A stretch of DNA of 64,000 nt from Lonepinella sp051851555 (GTDB lineage Bacteria > Pseudomonadota > Gammaproteobacteria > Enterobacterales > Pasteurellaceae): the NCBI RefSeq assembly GCF_051851555.1, contig NZ_JBPDVH010000002.1, forward strand, positions 186,001 through 250,000, written 5' to 3'. Position numbers and translations under genes: made by a program. Within the stretch, counting starts at the first letter, position 1. Every line of letters begins with the position of its first letter. Shown here one piece after another: positions 8,432 through 17,622 of this stretch. Below the pieces are notes generated by a model, which was given only the letters and a program-made list of their open reading frames with translations, was not told the origin of the DNA and did not search any database.

Positions 8432-9403
8432 TTATTTCCCAATACCATAGGCTTTCAACTTATTCGCAATGGCCGTATGAGATACACCTAAACGTTGTGC
8501 CAATTTTCGAGTGCTCGGGTATTTTTTGTAAAATGCTGTTAACACCTGACATTCAAAATCCGCCATCATTTGATCTAGTGTTTGTGAGCCAAATTGTTCA
8601 ATAGACAAGGCGTGATGTTCTAAGGATGGCATGGCTTGTTCAGATAAATTCAGGGCTTGAATATCAAGCGTTTGATGTTCAGCTAAGGAACAAGCCCGAT
8701 ACAAGGCGTTGTACAATTCTCGTACATTGCCCGACCAAGTATAATGCTGTAAATAAGTTATCAATTCTGGGCTAAACTGCGGTGGAGAAATTGCCAGTTT
8801 TTGGCTAATTTGTTGGATAAATAATGCCGTTAACGCTGGAATATCTTGCTGACGTTTGCGTAAAGGGGGGACATCTAACACGAGTACATTCAGACGATGA
8901 AATAAGTCATCACGCACTTTGCCTTGTTGCACCGCATAGTGCAAAGGCTGTTGCGCTGTACACATCACTCGCACATCGGCATAATGCTCTTGTTCTTCGC
9001 CTACTCGTCGGAACGTACCATCGGTTAAAAAACGCAATAATTTTGCTTGTAGTGGCAAAGATAATTCCGCCACACCATCTAATAACACGGTGCCACCCTC
9101 GGCATATTCAAAAAAGCCGATACTGGTTTTATCACCTTTGGCTTGACCAAACATCTCGCTTTCCGCATCTTCACTCGGCAGACCGGCACAATTCACCGCA
9201 ATAAATTTCTTGCCTCGCCGTTCACTTGCTTGGTGACAGGCTTTGGCCAATAAATCCTTACCCGTGCCCGTTTCACCTTGAATTAACAACGGCGCATTCA
9301 GAGCTGCAAACTTTTTAGCGGTTACCAACAAGGCTTGCATACTGTCGCTTTCAGCCACGATGTCAGTAAAAGTGGGCATGAGCTGCGGTGCATTTTCGGT
9401 CAT
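8432..9403 (-). CDS. tyrR: TyrR-like transcriptional regulator, short form
   Basis: 323 residues. It begins almost directly with the AAA+ domain and lacks the N-terminal ACT and PAS domains of E. coli TyrR (513 residues), as in Haemophilus. Walker A is GETGTGKD (43-50). Walker B reads LLDGVAEL, with Gly110 where the catalytic Glu is usual, and there is no GAFTGA loop, so sigma-54 activation is not expected. An arginine segment GNVREL and a C-terminal Fis-type helix-turn-helix (KLAQRLGVSHTAIANKLKAY) are intact. It probably represses aromatic amino acid genes by DNA binding. It converges with hflX, ending on the adjacent base. Confidence 0.88.
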   Translation of the reverse strand: MTENAPQLMPTFTDIVAESDSMQALLVTAKKFAALNAPLLIQGETGTGKDLLAKACHQASERRGKKFIAVNCAGLPSEDAESEMFGQAKGDKTSIGFFEYAEGGTVLLDGVAELSLPLQAKLLRFLTDGTFRRVGEEQEHYADVRVMCTAQQPLHYAVQQGKVRDDLFHRLNVLVLDVPPLRKRQQDIPALTALFIQQISQKLAISPPQFSPELITYLQHYTWSGNVRELYNALYRACSLAEHQTLDIQALNLSEQAMPSLEHHALSIEQFGSQTLDQMMADFECQVLTAFYKKYPSTRKLAQRLGVSHTAIANKLKAYGIGK

Positions 9404-9480
9404 TTTTTCATTCTCTCTACGTTTTTATAGCGTTAGATGATTAAAATGTAAACCAAAAAAGGCAAATCGTCAATTAATCT

Positions 9481-10572
9481 TTACAATTTTTCTGATTGTT
9501 TCAATTTACTGGCATTCAACACCGTGGCTTTTAAATGGCTTAACACTTCCTTATGAATATGGCTCAAATGCGGTTTTTCCCCTTTTTGGAACGCTAACGG
9601 GCGACAAAATTCCATGGTTTTAATGCCTAAGCGTGCGGTCAATAATCCCGCACCGATGCCTTGCCCCACTCGAGCAGACAATTTCGCCAACATATCTTGT
9701 GACAACCAATCCATGCCCACTTCTTGAATCAGTTCAGAGGCACCAGTTAACGCCATGTTCATCAATACTAATTTCATCAAACGCAAACGGCTGAAATAGC
9801 CCAGTTCAATACCATATAAGCGGGCAATTTGATTAATTAAGCGAATATTGCGCCACGCCATAAAAAAGGTATCCACCACGGCCAAGGGGCTGATAGCAAT
9901 CACTACCGCACTTTCTAAGGCGTTTTTCGTAATCAGTTGTTTGGCTTTTTTATCAAAGGGTTGCATCACGGTTTGACTAAATAAAAAGCCCACTTCTTGT
10001 GCGTTATGACTTTCGGAAATTTGTTTTTGCCATTGCACAATGCTCGGTTGTTGTGGATCGATCTGCATTGCCTCCGCCACCTTTAAGCAAAAGGATTGGG
10101 CTTGTTCATGAGAAAAATCTGACTCAAATTGCACCGCACTTTGCATCGTATTCAATGTCGTATTCGCTTGCCAATGCGTACTTTGTTGTTGCATTAAGAG
10201 GTGTTGGCGTAAATGGCGCAAGCGTAGCAATTCCCGCCCAACGGCCGTGATGCCCAATATCACCACAAAAAAACTCACCAAAGCAAAGACAAAATAAATC
10301 CATTGATGTTGCTGCCACGTATCCACTAACCATTGAATAGATTGTGCCACCGTAGCCACTAATAATAATCCAAAGGCGATCATCAATCCTCTCACCCACC
10401 AGTTGGATGTTGCCCCAATGGCCTGTTCAAATTGTTCCTCTAATAATTCCCCCTCTAAAGGTGAATTGTCCAGTTCAATGTCCGCCTCGGTTTCGCTAAA
10501 CTCTTGTTTCGCTTGAAAAACATTGTCATTTTCCGTTGCTTGGGTTTCATCAAAAATCATTTTATCGTTCAT
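9481..10572 (-). CDS. ycjF: YcjF family inner membrane protein (DUF697)
   Basis: 363 residues. An acidic, Gln/Glu-rich cytoplasmic N-terminus (about 1-55) is followed by two transmembrane helices (about 60-80 and 93-113). A soluble stretch then leads to the DUF697 region with hydrophobic segments (AVVIAISPLAVVDTFFMAW and LMKLVLMNMALTGASELIQE). The function is unknown; in enterobacteria it is part of the Psp envelope-stress gene cluster. It lies eight bases after ycjX, in the same operon, with a good AGGA site upstream of the ATG. Confidence 0.85.
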   Translation of the reverse strand: MNDKMIFDETQATENDNVFQAKQEFSETEADIELDNSPLEGELLEEQFEQAIGATSNWWVRGLMIAFGLLLVATVAQSIQWLVDTWQQHQWIYFVFALVSFFVVILGITAVGRELLRLRHLRQHLLMQQQSTHWQANTTLNTMQSAVQFESDFSHEQAQSFCLKVAEAMQIDPQQPSIVQWQKQISESHNAQEVGFLFSQTVMQPFDKKAKQLITKNALESAVVIAISPLAVVDTFFMAWRNIRLINQIARLYGIELGYFSRLRLMKLVLMNMALTGASELIQEVGMDWLSQDMLAKLSARVGQGIGAGLLTARLGIKTMEFCRPLAFQKGEKPHLSHIHKEVLSHLKATVLNASKLKQSEKL

Positions 10573-10580
10573 ATCTTGTC

Positions 10581-11990
10581 CTAATCTAACTTATCACCGA
10601 GTAAAAATTGTAATACGGTATCCATACGCAAGTGCGGTATGATTTCGCCTTGTTCTAGCCGTTGTGGCTCAAACTGATCAAACTCAAATTTATTCTGTTG
10701 CCAAAAAGTTTCGTTGGGAATATTCATTGGCACTGAACCGGGGAACAGCGTTACCCGTTGTAAATCACTGGAACGCACGCCTTGAATGGCTTTGAATTTC
10801 TGTCCATGTTGCGTGACGTTCACCTGTTGGGTGGCCCGAATGGCGGCAATCGCACTGTATTCGGTTTCAATGCCCTCAAATTCCACATAGCTCCCGCCTT
10901 TTTGTACCAAATGACGCATTAAACTCATTAAATTCGGCAACTGATCCGTAGTAATGTGATCGGCTTTGGTCGCAATAAACATTAATTTGTCAATGCGAGG
11001 GGAAAATAATCGGCTTAACAAATGGCGTTTACCATAATGAAAATTTTTGAACAGTTGGGTTAAGCCCTCTTGCATATCCTCAAAGGCTTGGCGACTATGA
11101 TTGAGCGGTGTCAAGCAATCGGCTAAAATCACTTGGCGATCAAAATGCGCAAAATAATCCTGATAGAACTTTTTCACAATTTTATTACGATAATATTCAT
11201 AACGTTTTTCTAGCACGGAAAAATAACTGTTTGAACTGGCGGTATTTTTTAACTGTTTCCATTGTTCCTCTGTGAGCTGTAACAGCGGGAAAAATTGCAA
11301 GGCTGGCGCCCCCTCTAATTCTGCCGGTAACACAAATCGCCCCGGTTGAATAAAATGCAACCCTTGCGCCTTACAGGCCTGTAAATAATCGGTGTAATCC
11401 TGTGCGATCTCGGCCAATACATCTTCATTCGCCACTGCGGTTAAATCCAATGTGGCGACTTTGTTTAACCAATTTTGCGCCAACGCCTGACGGTGGGGCG
11501 AAAATAACGCCGATAAACCTTGTGACCATTGTTGATAATCCAGTTCCAACAACGGTAAATCGAGCAACCATTCACCGGGGTAATCAAAAATATCCAGATA
11601 CAATGTGCCTGTTTCTTTTAAATAACGCATCAATCCGCTTTGGCGTTCATAACGAATCGCCAAACGGGTTTCACTCACGCCACGGGTAGACTGCGGAAAG
11701 TGCGGTGGATTTTGCATAAGTTCGGCCAAATTTCGCTCGTAGTCAAAACGTGGTACACTCAAATCCTGTTGTGCAATACGTTTTACGCCTAAAATACGAT
11801 GATTGCGAGCAGCATCAAACAGCGGTAAATGGCTATTATCGGCACGGTTAATATGTAATAACTGATTGATTAAACTGGTAATAAAAGCGGTTTTTCCGCT
11901 ACGACTCAGTCCCGTCACTGCCAGACGTAAACTGCGGTCTAAACCACGGTCAATAAATTGATTCACTTCTTTTTGTAAACTATTGAACAT
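10581..11990 (-). CDS. ycjX: YcjX family P-loop GTPase-like protein (DUF463)
   Basis: 469 residues. A P-loop GLSRSGKT lies at 27-34 and an NTPase-like FIATKADHI motif at about 336-344 resembles the G4 region. The segment LYLDIFDYPGEWLLDLPLL matches the DUF463 family hallmark. The protein is cytoplasmic and probably binds nucleotide. Its partner is YcjF, encoded just downstream. Its exact role is not established. It diverges from sapA, so the 65-bp gap holds both promoters, although I see no consensus match. Confidence 0.86.
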   Translation of the reverse strand: MFNSLQKEVNQFIDRGLDRSLRLAVTGLSRSGKTAFITSLINQLLHINRADNSHLPLFDAARNHRILGVKRIAQQDLSVPRFDYERNLAELMQNPPHFPQSTRGVSETRLAIRYERQSGLMRYLKETGTLYLDIFDYPGEWLLDLPLLELDYQQWSQGLSALFSPHRQALAQNWLNKVATLDLTAVANEDVLAEIAQDYTDYLQACKAQGLHFIQPGRFVLPAELEGAPALQFFPLLQLTEEQWKQLKNTASSNSYFSVLEKRYEYYRNKIVKKFYQDYFAHFDRQVILADCLTPLNHSRQAFEDMQEGLTQLFKNFHYGKRHLLSRLFSPRIDKLMFIATKADHITTDQLPNLMSLMRHLVQKGGSYVEFEGIETEYSAIAAIRATQQVNVTQHGQKFKAIQGVRSSDLQRVTLFPGSVPMNIPNETFWQQNKFEFDQFEPQRLEQGEIIPHLRMDTVLQFLLGDKLD

Positions 11991-12055
11991 TTTTATTTTT
12001 AATCTCGGCCTAAATCCTATAAAATTAAGCTAATTTATCACAAATAACTGACATT

Positions 12056-13762
12056 ATGCTTAACACATTTGCTTTTCGTCCATGCCGTTTTTTATTGTGG
12101 CTGTGCCTACTCAGCGCCACGACGATGGCATTGGCTGCCCCGAAAGTGCCACAAATTATAACAAATAATGGCTTAATTTACTGCACCAATGCCAGTGGAT
12201 TTTCATTTAATCCACAAACCGCAGACGCTGGCACCAGTATGAACGTGGTCACAGAGCAAATCTATAATAAATTATTTGAACCCACTCACAATAGCGCTGC
12301 CATTCAGCCCTCACTGGCACAGTCCTATACGCTGTCACCCAATGGCAAAATCATTACTATTCATTTACGTAAAGGCGTGCAATTTCACCATACACCTTGG
12401 TTTACCCCCACTCGTGCGCTCAATGCGGATGATGTGGTTTTTTCGTTAAATCGGGTGTTGGGGCATAACACCTCGCTGCCAGAATTTGCTCCCGATAGCA
12501 ATGAGAAGATCAATCGGCAATATCAGATTTATCATGAATTAGCCAAAAAATCCCGCTTTCCTTATTTTGAAAGCGTGAAATTGAGCGAAAAAATCAAACA
12601 AATCACCTCTCTCGATCCTTACACGGTGCAAATTGAACTGTTTGCGCCCGATGCGTCAGTGCTATCTCATTTGGCGAGTCAATATGCGGTGATTTTATCA
12701 CAAGAATATGCGTTACAACTGAATGCTGACGATAACCTGAGCCAGTTAGATGAATTACCCGTGGGAACGGGCGCTTATCAACTGAAAGATTATTTCCGTA
12801 GCCAATATATTCGCTTACAGCGCAACCCCCATTACTGGGGGAAAAAAGCCGCCATTCCACATATTGTGATTGATCTGTCTACGGATAGAATGGGGCGTTT
12901 GGCCAAATTTTTCAATGATGAATGTCAAATTGCGAATTATCCCGATCCAAGCCAACTTGGCTTGTTAAAACAACGTGGCGAGCGTTTTCAAATGACGATG
13001 ACCGATGGCATGAATTTAGCCTATTTGGCCTTTAACTTTTTGCGTCCAGCCATGCAAGATGTCAATGTTCGCCGTGCTATTGCGCAAGCCATTAATCGTG
13101 AGCGTATTATCCAACATATTTATTATGATACAGCAACGATCGCCAATCGCATTATCCCCCCCGCCTCTTGGGCGGGGCATGATAACCGTCGTTATCAAGA
13201 TTATCCTTACGATCCACAACAAGCTAAAGCCTTATTACAAGATAAAAAACTGAAATTAGAAATGTGGGTGATCGATCAAGAACAAGTATATAATCCCTCA
13301 CCAATAAAAATGGCCGAGATGATCAAATCCGATTTAGCCAAAGTGGGCGTGAGCGTCAAACTGCGGTCCGTTTCTCGCAACTTTTTAATGCACAATTTGA
13401 ATAATAAAACCGAAGATTATGATCTGATCGTCAGCGGTTGGCTGTCTAGTAGCCTTGATCCTGATAGTTTTTTACGCCCGTTGTTAACCTGCAACACCAC
13501 CAACGAAATCACCAATCTTTCTAACTGGTGTTCACACAAATTTGATAACCTGTTAGATTTAGCCTTAATGAGTAACAATACGGAATTACGTAACGCAGAT
13601 TATGCTTTGGCACAACAAGAAATTTTAACCGAATTGCCAATTTTTCCCATTGCCAATATCAAGCGTTTATTGATTTCCGATGCCAATGTGCGAGGCGTTG
13701 AAATTACCCCCTTTGGGAATATCCATTTTGGCAAATTATCCATGGGAGAACAGAAAGAATGA
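12056..13762 (+). CDS. sapA: Peptide ABC transporter substrate-binding protein SapA
   Basis: 568 residues. A Sec signal peptide (about 1-28, cleaved after MALAA or nearby) precedes an SBP_bac_5 (DppA/OppA-like) fold with motifs PSLAQSYTLSPNGK, LNADDVVFSLNRVL, VRRAIAQAINRE and YDLIVSGW. In Haemophilus influenzae and Salmonella, SapA takes part in resistance to host antimicrobial peptides, and also in haem-related uptake in Haemophilus. It is first in sapABCDF and overlaps sapB by ATGA. The Shine-Dalgarno upstream of the ATG is weak. Confidence 0.93.
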   Translation: MLNTFAFRPCRFLLWLCLLSATTMALAAPKVPQIITNNGLIYCTNASGFSFNPQTADAGTSMNVVTEQIYNKLFEPTHNSAAIQPSLAQSYTLSPNGKIITIHLRKGVQFHHTPWFTPTRALNADDVVFSLNRVLGHNTSLPEFAPDSNEKINRQYQIYHELAKKSRFPYFESVKLSEKIKQITSLDPYTVQIELFAPDASVLSHLASQYAVILSQEYALQLNADDNLSQLDELPVGTGAYQLKDYFRSQYIRLQRNPHYWGKKAAIPHIVIDLSTDRMGRLAKFFNDECQIANYPDPSQLGLLKQRGERFQMTMTDGMNLAYLAFNFLRPAMQDVNVRRAIAQAINRERIIQHIYYDTATIANRIIPPASWAGHDNRRYQDYPYDPQQAKALLQDKKLKLEMWVIDQEQVYNPSPIKMAEMIKSDLAKVGVSVKLRSVSRNFLMHNLNNKTEDYDLIVSGWLSSSLDPDSFLRPLLTCNTTNEITNLSNWCSHKFDNLLDLALMSNNTELRNADYALAQQEILTELPIFPIANIKRLLISDANVRGVEITPFGNIHFGKLSMGEQKE

Positions 13763-14730
13763 TTTATGCGTTCTGTCGGCGAGTTTTTCTAACCTTTATT
13801 AATTTGTTCTTACTGTCCTTGGTGAGCTACACCATTTTTATGCGTGAACCATCAAATCTCGCCTTTTCTACACCGCACTTTTTTTCGGGTTATATCAGCT
13901 ATGTAAGCAGTTTATTAGAGGGCGATTTAGGTATTACTTACAACGGTGGCGATTCCCTCAATTTGGTGATTTTTACCGTGTTTCCACCCACTTTAGAACT
14001 GTGTTTTGCCGCTATTTTTCTGGCTTTTTTGTTTGGTGTGCCTTGGGGGATTATCGGTGCCTTTAACAAAAATCGGATTTACGGTAAAACCATCAGCGCC
14101 TTGTCTTCTTTCGGTGTGTCGGTACCCGTGTTCTGGATTGCACCAATTTTACTATATTTAGGTGCTGTTTATCAGTGGGAAATTGCCTCCGTGGGACAAT
14201 ATAATGTGTTATATGAAATCCCAAAGGTCACTGGATTTAGTGTAATTGATGTATGGTTTTTGGACGTGCCTTATCGTATCAAAGTGATTCAAAATGTATT
14301 CCAACATCTGGCGTTACCAACGTTGGTATTGGCCATTTCACCGACCATGGAAATCACCAAGCTAATCCAACAACGCACCGAATGGATTTTGTCGCAAAAT
14401 TACGTCAAATTTTCCATGACCCGTGGTTGGTCAAATTTTACCATTTTGCGCCGTTACATCTTTCGTAACACACTCCCTGTGTTAATCCCCGAAATTCCCC
14501 GCTTAATCACCTTTACCTTGGCCTTATCCATGTTAATTGAAACCACTTTCGCATGGCCTGGTATTGGGCGTTGGTTAATTTTGTCCATGGAACAACAAGA
14601 CTATAATAGTATTGCCGTGGGTGTAATGATTATTGGCTTATTTATCATGATTGTGAATATTATGGCGGAATTGAGTTTATTTATACTCGATCCCTTTGGC
14701 AAAAAAGGATGGCTGAATAATGCTCGATAA
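13759..14730 (+). CDS. sapB: SapB, peptide ABC transporter permease
   Basis: 323 residues with about six hydrophobic segments in the DppB/OppB pattern. The N-terminal helix is MIYAFCRRVFLTFINLFLLS, and the EAA-like coupling motif lies near residues 210-240 (NYVKFSMTRGWSNFTILRRY). It forms the inner-membrane channel with SapC. It overlaps both sapA (4 bp) and sapC (11 bp), so the operon is translationally coupled throughout. Confidence 0.92.
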   Translation: MIYAFCRRVFLTFINLFLLSLVSYTIFMREPSNLAFSTPHFFSGYISYVSSLLEGDLGITYNGGDSLNLVIFTVFPPTLELCFAAIFLAFLFGVPWGIIGAFNKNRIYGKTISALSSFGVSVPVFWIAPILLYLGAVYQWEIASVGQYNVLYEIPKVTGFSVIDVWFLDVPYRIKVIQNVFQHLALPTLVLAISPTMEITKLIQQRTEWILSQNYVKFSMTRGWSNFTILRRYIFRNTLPVLIPEIPRLITFTLALSMLIETTFAWPGIGRWLILSMEQQDYNSIAVGVMIIGLFIMIVNIMAELSLFILDPFGKKGWLNNAR

Positions 14731-15607
14731 AGAACCCTACGAATTTCGTGAAAGCGATGCATTAAACCAAATTTGGTTATTGTTCCGCAAAAATCGTATT
14801 GCGCTATTTAGTTTCTACGCTACTTTGGGCTTATTGTTTATTGCGATTTTTGCCCCTTGGCTAGCGCCTTATAGTAGCGATATGCAATTTTTAGGCGAAG
14901 AATTAACGCCCCCCTCTTGGAATAGCGCCGGTAAGGTAATCTACTTTTTGGGTACCGATGATCTGGGACGAGATGTATTTAGTCGCTTGATTCATGGCGT
15001 CACCTACACCTTTGGCGGCAGCATGATTGTGGTCTTTTTTGCCTCGCTACTGGGCGGCATTTTAGGTATTCTGGCAGGTATGTCGAAAGGGTTAAAATCA
15101 CGTATGCTAGGGCATTTTCTGGATGCGTTTTTATCCATTCCGATTTTGTTAATCAGTATCGTGATTGCCACGTTAATGGAACCGAGCCTACCCAATGCGA
15201 TGTTGGCTATTTTTCTTGCATTATTACCGCACTTTATTCATGAAATTTATCAAGCTATCCGACAAGAATTGAAAAAAGAATATGTTTTGGTACTCCGTTT
15301 AGAGGGCGTATCTAATTTGGTGTTGCTGAAAGAAACCATTTTACCGAATATCAGCGTGCGCTATATTCAAGAAGTCATTCGTTCTTTTTCAGTCACCCTG
15401 ATGGAAATCAGTGCATTAAGTTTTATTGCCCTCGGTGCACAACGCCCAACACCAGAATGGGGGGCAATGATTCGAGATAGCTTAGAATTGGTTTATCTCG
15501 CCCCTTGGACGGTGATTCTACCGGGTATAGCCATTATTTTATCCTTGCTCGTGGTGGTCGTATTTGGTAACGGCTTATGTAAAACCATCAACAAATATTA
15601 TGAATAG
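14720..15607 (+). CDS. sapC: SapC, peptide ABC transporter permease
   Basis: 295 residues in the DppC/OppC pattern: a cytoplasmic N-terminus with RESDALNQIWLLFRKNR, then six hydrophobic segments. FLGTDDLGRDVFSRLIHGV is the family hallmark after the first periplasmic loop, and the coupling segment is near YVLVLRLEGVSNLVLLKE. It pairs with SapB. AAGGAT precedes the ATG inside sapB, and sapD starts eight bases after the stop with its own TAGGAG site. Confidence 0.92.
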   Translation: MLDKEPYEFRESDALNQIWLLFRKNRIALFSFYATLGLLFIAIFAPWLAPYSSDMQFLGEELTPPSWNSAGKVIYFLGTDDLGRDVFSRLIHGVTYTFGGSMIVVFFASLLGGILGILAGMSKGLKSRMLGHFLDAFLSIPILLISIVIATLMEPSLPNAMLAIFLALLPHFIHEIYQAIRQELKKEYVLVLRLEGVSNLVLLKETILPNISVRYIQEVIRSFSVTLMEISALSFIALGAQRPTPEWGAMIRDSLELVYLAPWTVILPGIAIILSLLVVVVFGNGLCKTINKYYE

Positions 15608-15615
15608 GAGTCAAC

Positions 15616-16677
15616 ATGGCATTATTAGATATTCGTAATCTTTGCATTGAAATTCCCACCCCACAAGGGCGCATTAAATTGGTAGATAATGTCAATTTAA
15701 CCCTAAATGAGGGTGAAATTTGCGGACTGGTGGGCGAAACAGGATCAGGCAAAAGCCTCATTGCCAAAGTGATTTGTAATGCGGTAAAAGAAGACTGGCT
15801 CATCAGCGCCGATCGCTTTCGTTTTGACGATGTGGAATTGCTGAAATTACGCCCTTATCAACGACGTAAACTGGTGGGCAAAGCCATTTCCATGATTTAT
15901 CAACAACCGCTCACCTATCTTGATCCGAGCCGTAAAATTGGTAAACAAATTATTCAAAATATTCCCTCTTGGACGTTTAAAGGCCGTTGGTGGAAGTGGT
16001 TCGGTTGGAAAAAACGCCGTGCCATTGAATTGTTACATCGTGTCGGGATCAAAGAACACAAAGACATCATGAACAGCTACCCGAAAGAAATCACTGAGGG
16101 AGAGGGACAAAAAGTGATGATTGCCATTGCGGTGGCCAATCAACCTCGCTTACTGATTGCCGATGAACCGACCAATTCACTGGAACCCACTACGCAATTA
16201 CAAATCTTTCGCTTGCTGTCCAGCATGAATAAAAATAACGGCATGACCATTTTACTGGCCAGTAACGACATTGCCGAAATCAGTGAATGGTGTGACAGTT
16301 TTAGCGTACTTTATTGTGGCCAAAACACCGAAATGGGGCCGAAAGAAAGCGTACTAGAGACCCCATTTCACCCTTATACAGCAGCGTTGTTGCATGCCAC
16401 GCCAGATTTCAGTCAACCTTTACCACTCAAAAGCCGTTTAAGTACCTTGCGAGGCAGCGTACCATTATTGGAACACATGCCGATGGGTTGTCGCTTAGGC
16501 CCGCGTTGTCCTTTTGCGCAAAAAGACTGTGTCAATAAACCGCCTTTACGCCGTGTTCGACAACATGAATTTGCTTGTCACCACCCGCTCAATTTACGGG
16601 AAAATGGCGTCATCAAAGAAACGGCTAGCCCGTTAGTGTTAAACATTGACAATACAGCACAACAACAGACCGAGTAA
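15616..16677 (+). CDS. sapD: SapD, peptide ABC transporter ATP-binding protein
   Basis: 353 residues. Walker A is GETGSGKS (40-47), the Q-loop is YQQPLTYLDPSR and Walker B is LLIADE (Glu184). The signature motif is degenerate (TEGEGQ), as in other SapD proteins. The switch-histidine position reads LLASNDI, with Asn217 where SHDL is usual. The C-terminal oligopeptide-transporter tail (GCRLGPRCPFAQKDC) carries the family cysteines. In E. coli SapD is also linked to ATP-dependent potassium uptake by Trk. It should pair with SapF at the membrane. Confidence 0.92.
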   Translation: MALLDIRNLCIEIPTPQGRIKLVDNVNLTLNEGEICGLVGETGSGKSLIAKVICNAVKEDWLISADRFRFDDVELLKLRPYQRRKLVGKAISMIYQQPLTYLDPSRKIGKQIIQNIPSWTFKGRWWKWFGWKKRRAIELLHRVGIKEHKDIMNSYPKEITEGEGQKVMIAIAVANQPRLLIADEPTNSLEPTTQLQIFRLLSSMNKNNGMTILLASNDIAEISEWCDSFSVLYCGQNTEMGPKESVLETPFHPYTAALLHATPDFSQPLPLKSRLSTLRGSVPLLEHMPMGCRLGPRCPFAQKDCVNKPPLRRVRQHEFACHHPLNLRENGVIKETASPLVLNIDNTAQQQTE

Positions 16678-16705
16678 TGGGTTTACCCGAGAAATGGAAG
16701 AAAAA

Positions 16706-17512
16706 ATGACCGCACTTTTAGAAGTTAACGATTTATCCAAAACCTTTAAAGAACACCAAGGGTTATTTGGCCCCGATACCTTTCACGCCGTGCAAGACGT
16801 GAGTTTTAGCCTTGAACAGAAAAAAACCTTGGCGATTATCGGCAATAACGGCTCGGGGAAATCGACACTGGCGAAAATGATTGTCGGCATTACACGCCCC
16901 ACTTCAGGTTGTATTTTATTAGAGGGAAAACCCTTGACATTCGGGGATTATCAATATCGTTCTAAACGAATTCGTATGCTGATGCAAGATCCCAATTTTG
17001 CCTTTAACCCTCGTTTAAACATTGGGCAAATTTTAGATACGCCTCTCCGACTCGGCACAGAATTGGATGAAACACAACGCAATGAAAAAATCGTTGAGAT
17101 TCTCCGCTTAGTCGGCCTGTATCCGGACCATACCAATGTCAAAATCAACACCCTTTCCGCCAGCCAAAAACAACGGATTGCACTTGCCCAAGCTTTGATT
17201 CTTGAACCTCAAATCATCATTGCAGATGATACCATCGGCACCCTTGATGCCTCGGTGAAAACACAACTGACCAATTTGATGTTAAACGTACAAGAACGCC
17301 GTGGCATATCCTATATTTATGTAAGCCAACACCTCGGTTTTGTCAAACATATTGCGGATCAAGTTCTGGTGTTAGATAAAGGCATGGTGGTGGAATACGG
17401 CAATACAAGAAACGTGTTTAACCATCCGAAAAGCGATATTACTAAACGGTTAGTAGAAAGCCATTTTGAGCATGGATTGGATGAGAGTGCGTGGGAAAGG
17501 GATTGGGGGTGA
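16706..17512 (+). CDS. sapF: SapF, peptide ABC transporter ATP-binding protein
   Basis: 268 residues from the ATG at 16706, preceded by GGAAG and aligning with the E. coli start. Longer in-frame starts at 16646 (TTG) and 16694 are not supported. Walker A is GNNGSGKST (46-54) and the signature is LSASQKQR. Walker B is IIIADD, so the catalytic Glu is Asp175. The switch His is present (VSQHLG). The last gene of the operon; a hairpin at 17543-17561 and a terminator at 17574-17598 follow. Confidence 0.91.
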   Translation: MTALLEVNDLSKTFKEHQGLFGPDTFHAVQDVSFSLEQKKTLAIIGNNGSGKSTLAKMIVGITRPTSGCILLEGKPLTFGDYQYRSKRIRMLMQDPNFAFNPRLNIGQILDTPLRLGTELDETQRNEKIVEILRLVGLYPDHTNVKINTLSASQKQRIALAQALILEPQIIIADDTIGTLDASVKTQLTNLMLNVQERRGISYIYVSQHLGFVKHIADQVLVLDKGMVVEYGNTRNVFNHPKSDITKRLVESHFEHGLDESAWERDWG

Positions 17513-17573
17513 TGGTGAGATAACGCTCCACTAACCCTGCCCCCTATCCCTATGGGATAGGAGGAAACAACAA

Positions 17574-17598
17574 AAAACCCGAGCCAAGCTCGGGTTTT
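17574..17598. terminator. Bidirectional terminator between sapF and the porin gene
   Basis: CCCGAGC-CAA-GCTCGGG (17578-17594) is flanked by AAAA and TTTT, so it works in both directions: after sapF on the plus strand and after the porin gene on the minus strand. A second short dyad CCTATCCC/GGGATAGG lies at 17543-17561. Confidence 0.85.
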
Positions 17599-17622
17599 CA
17601 AATTCTTACACTAATTTTTCAA

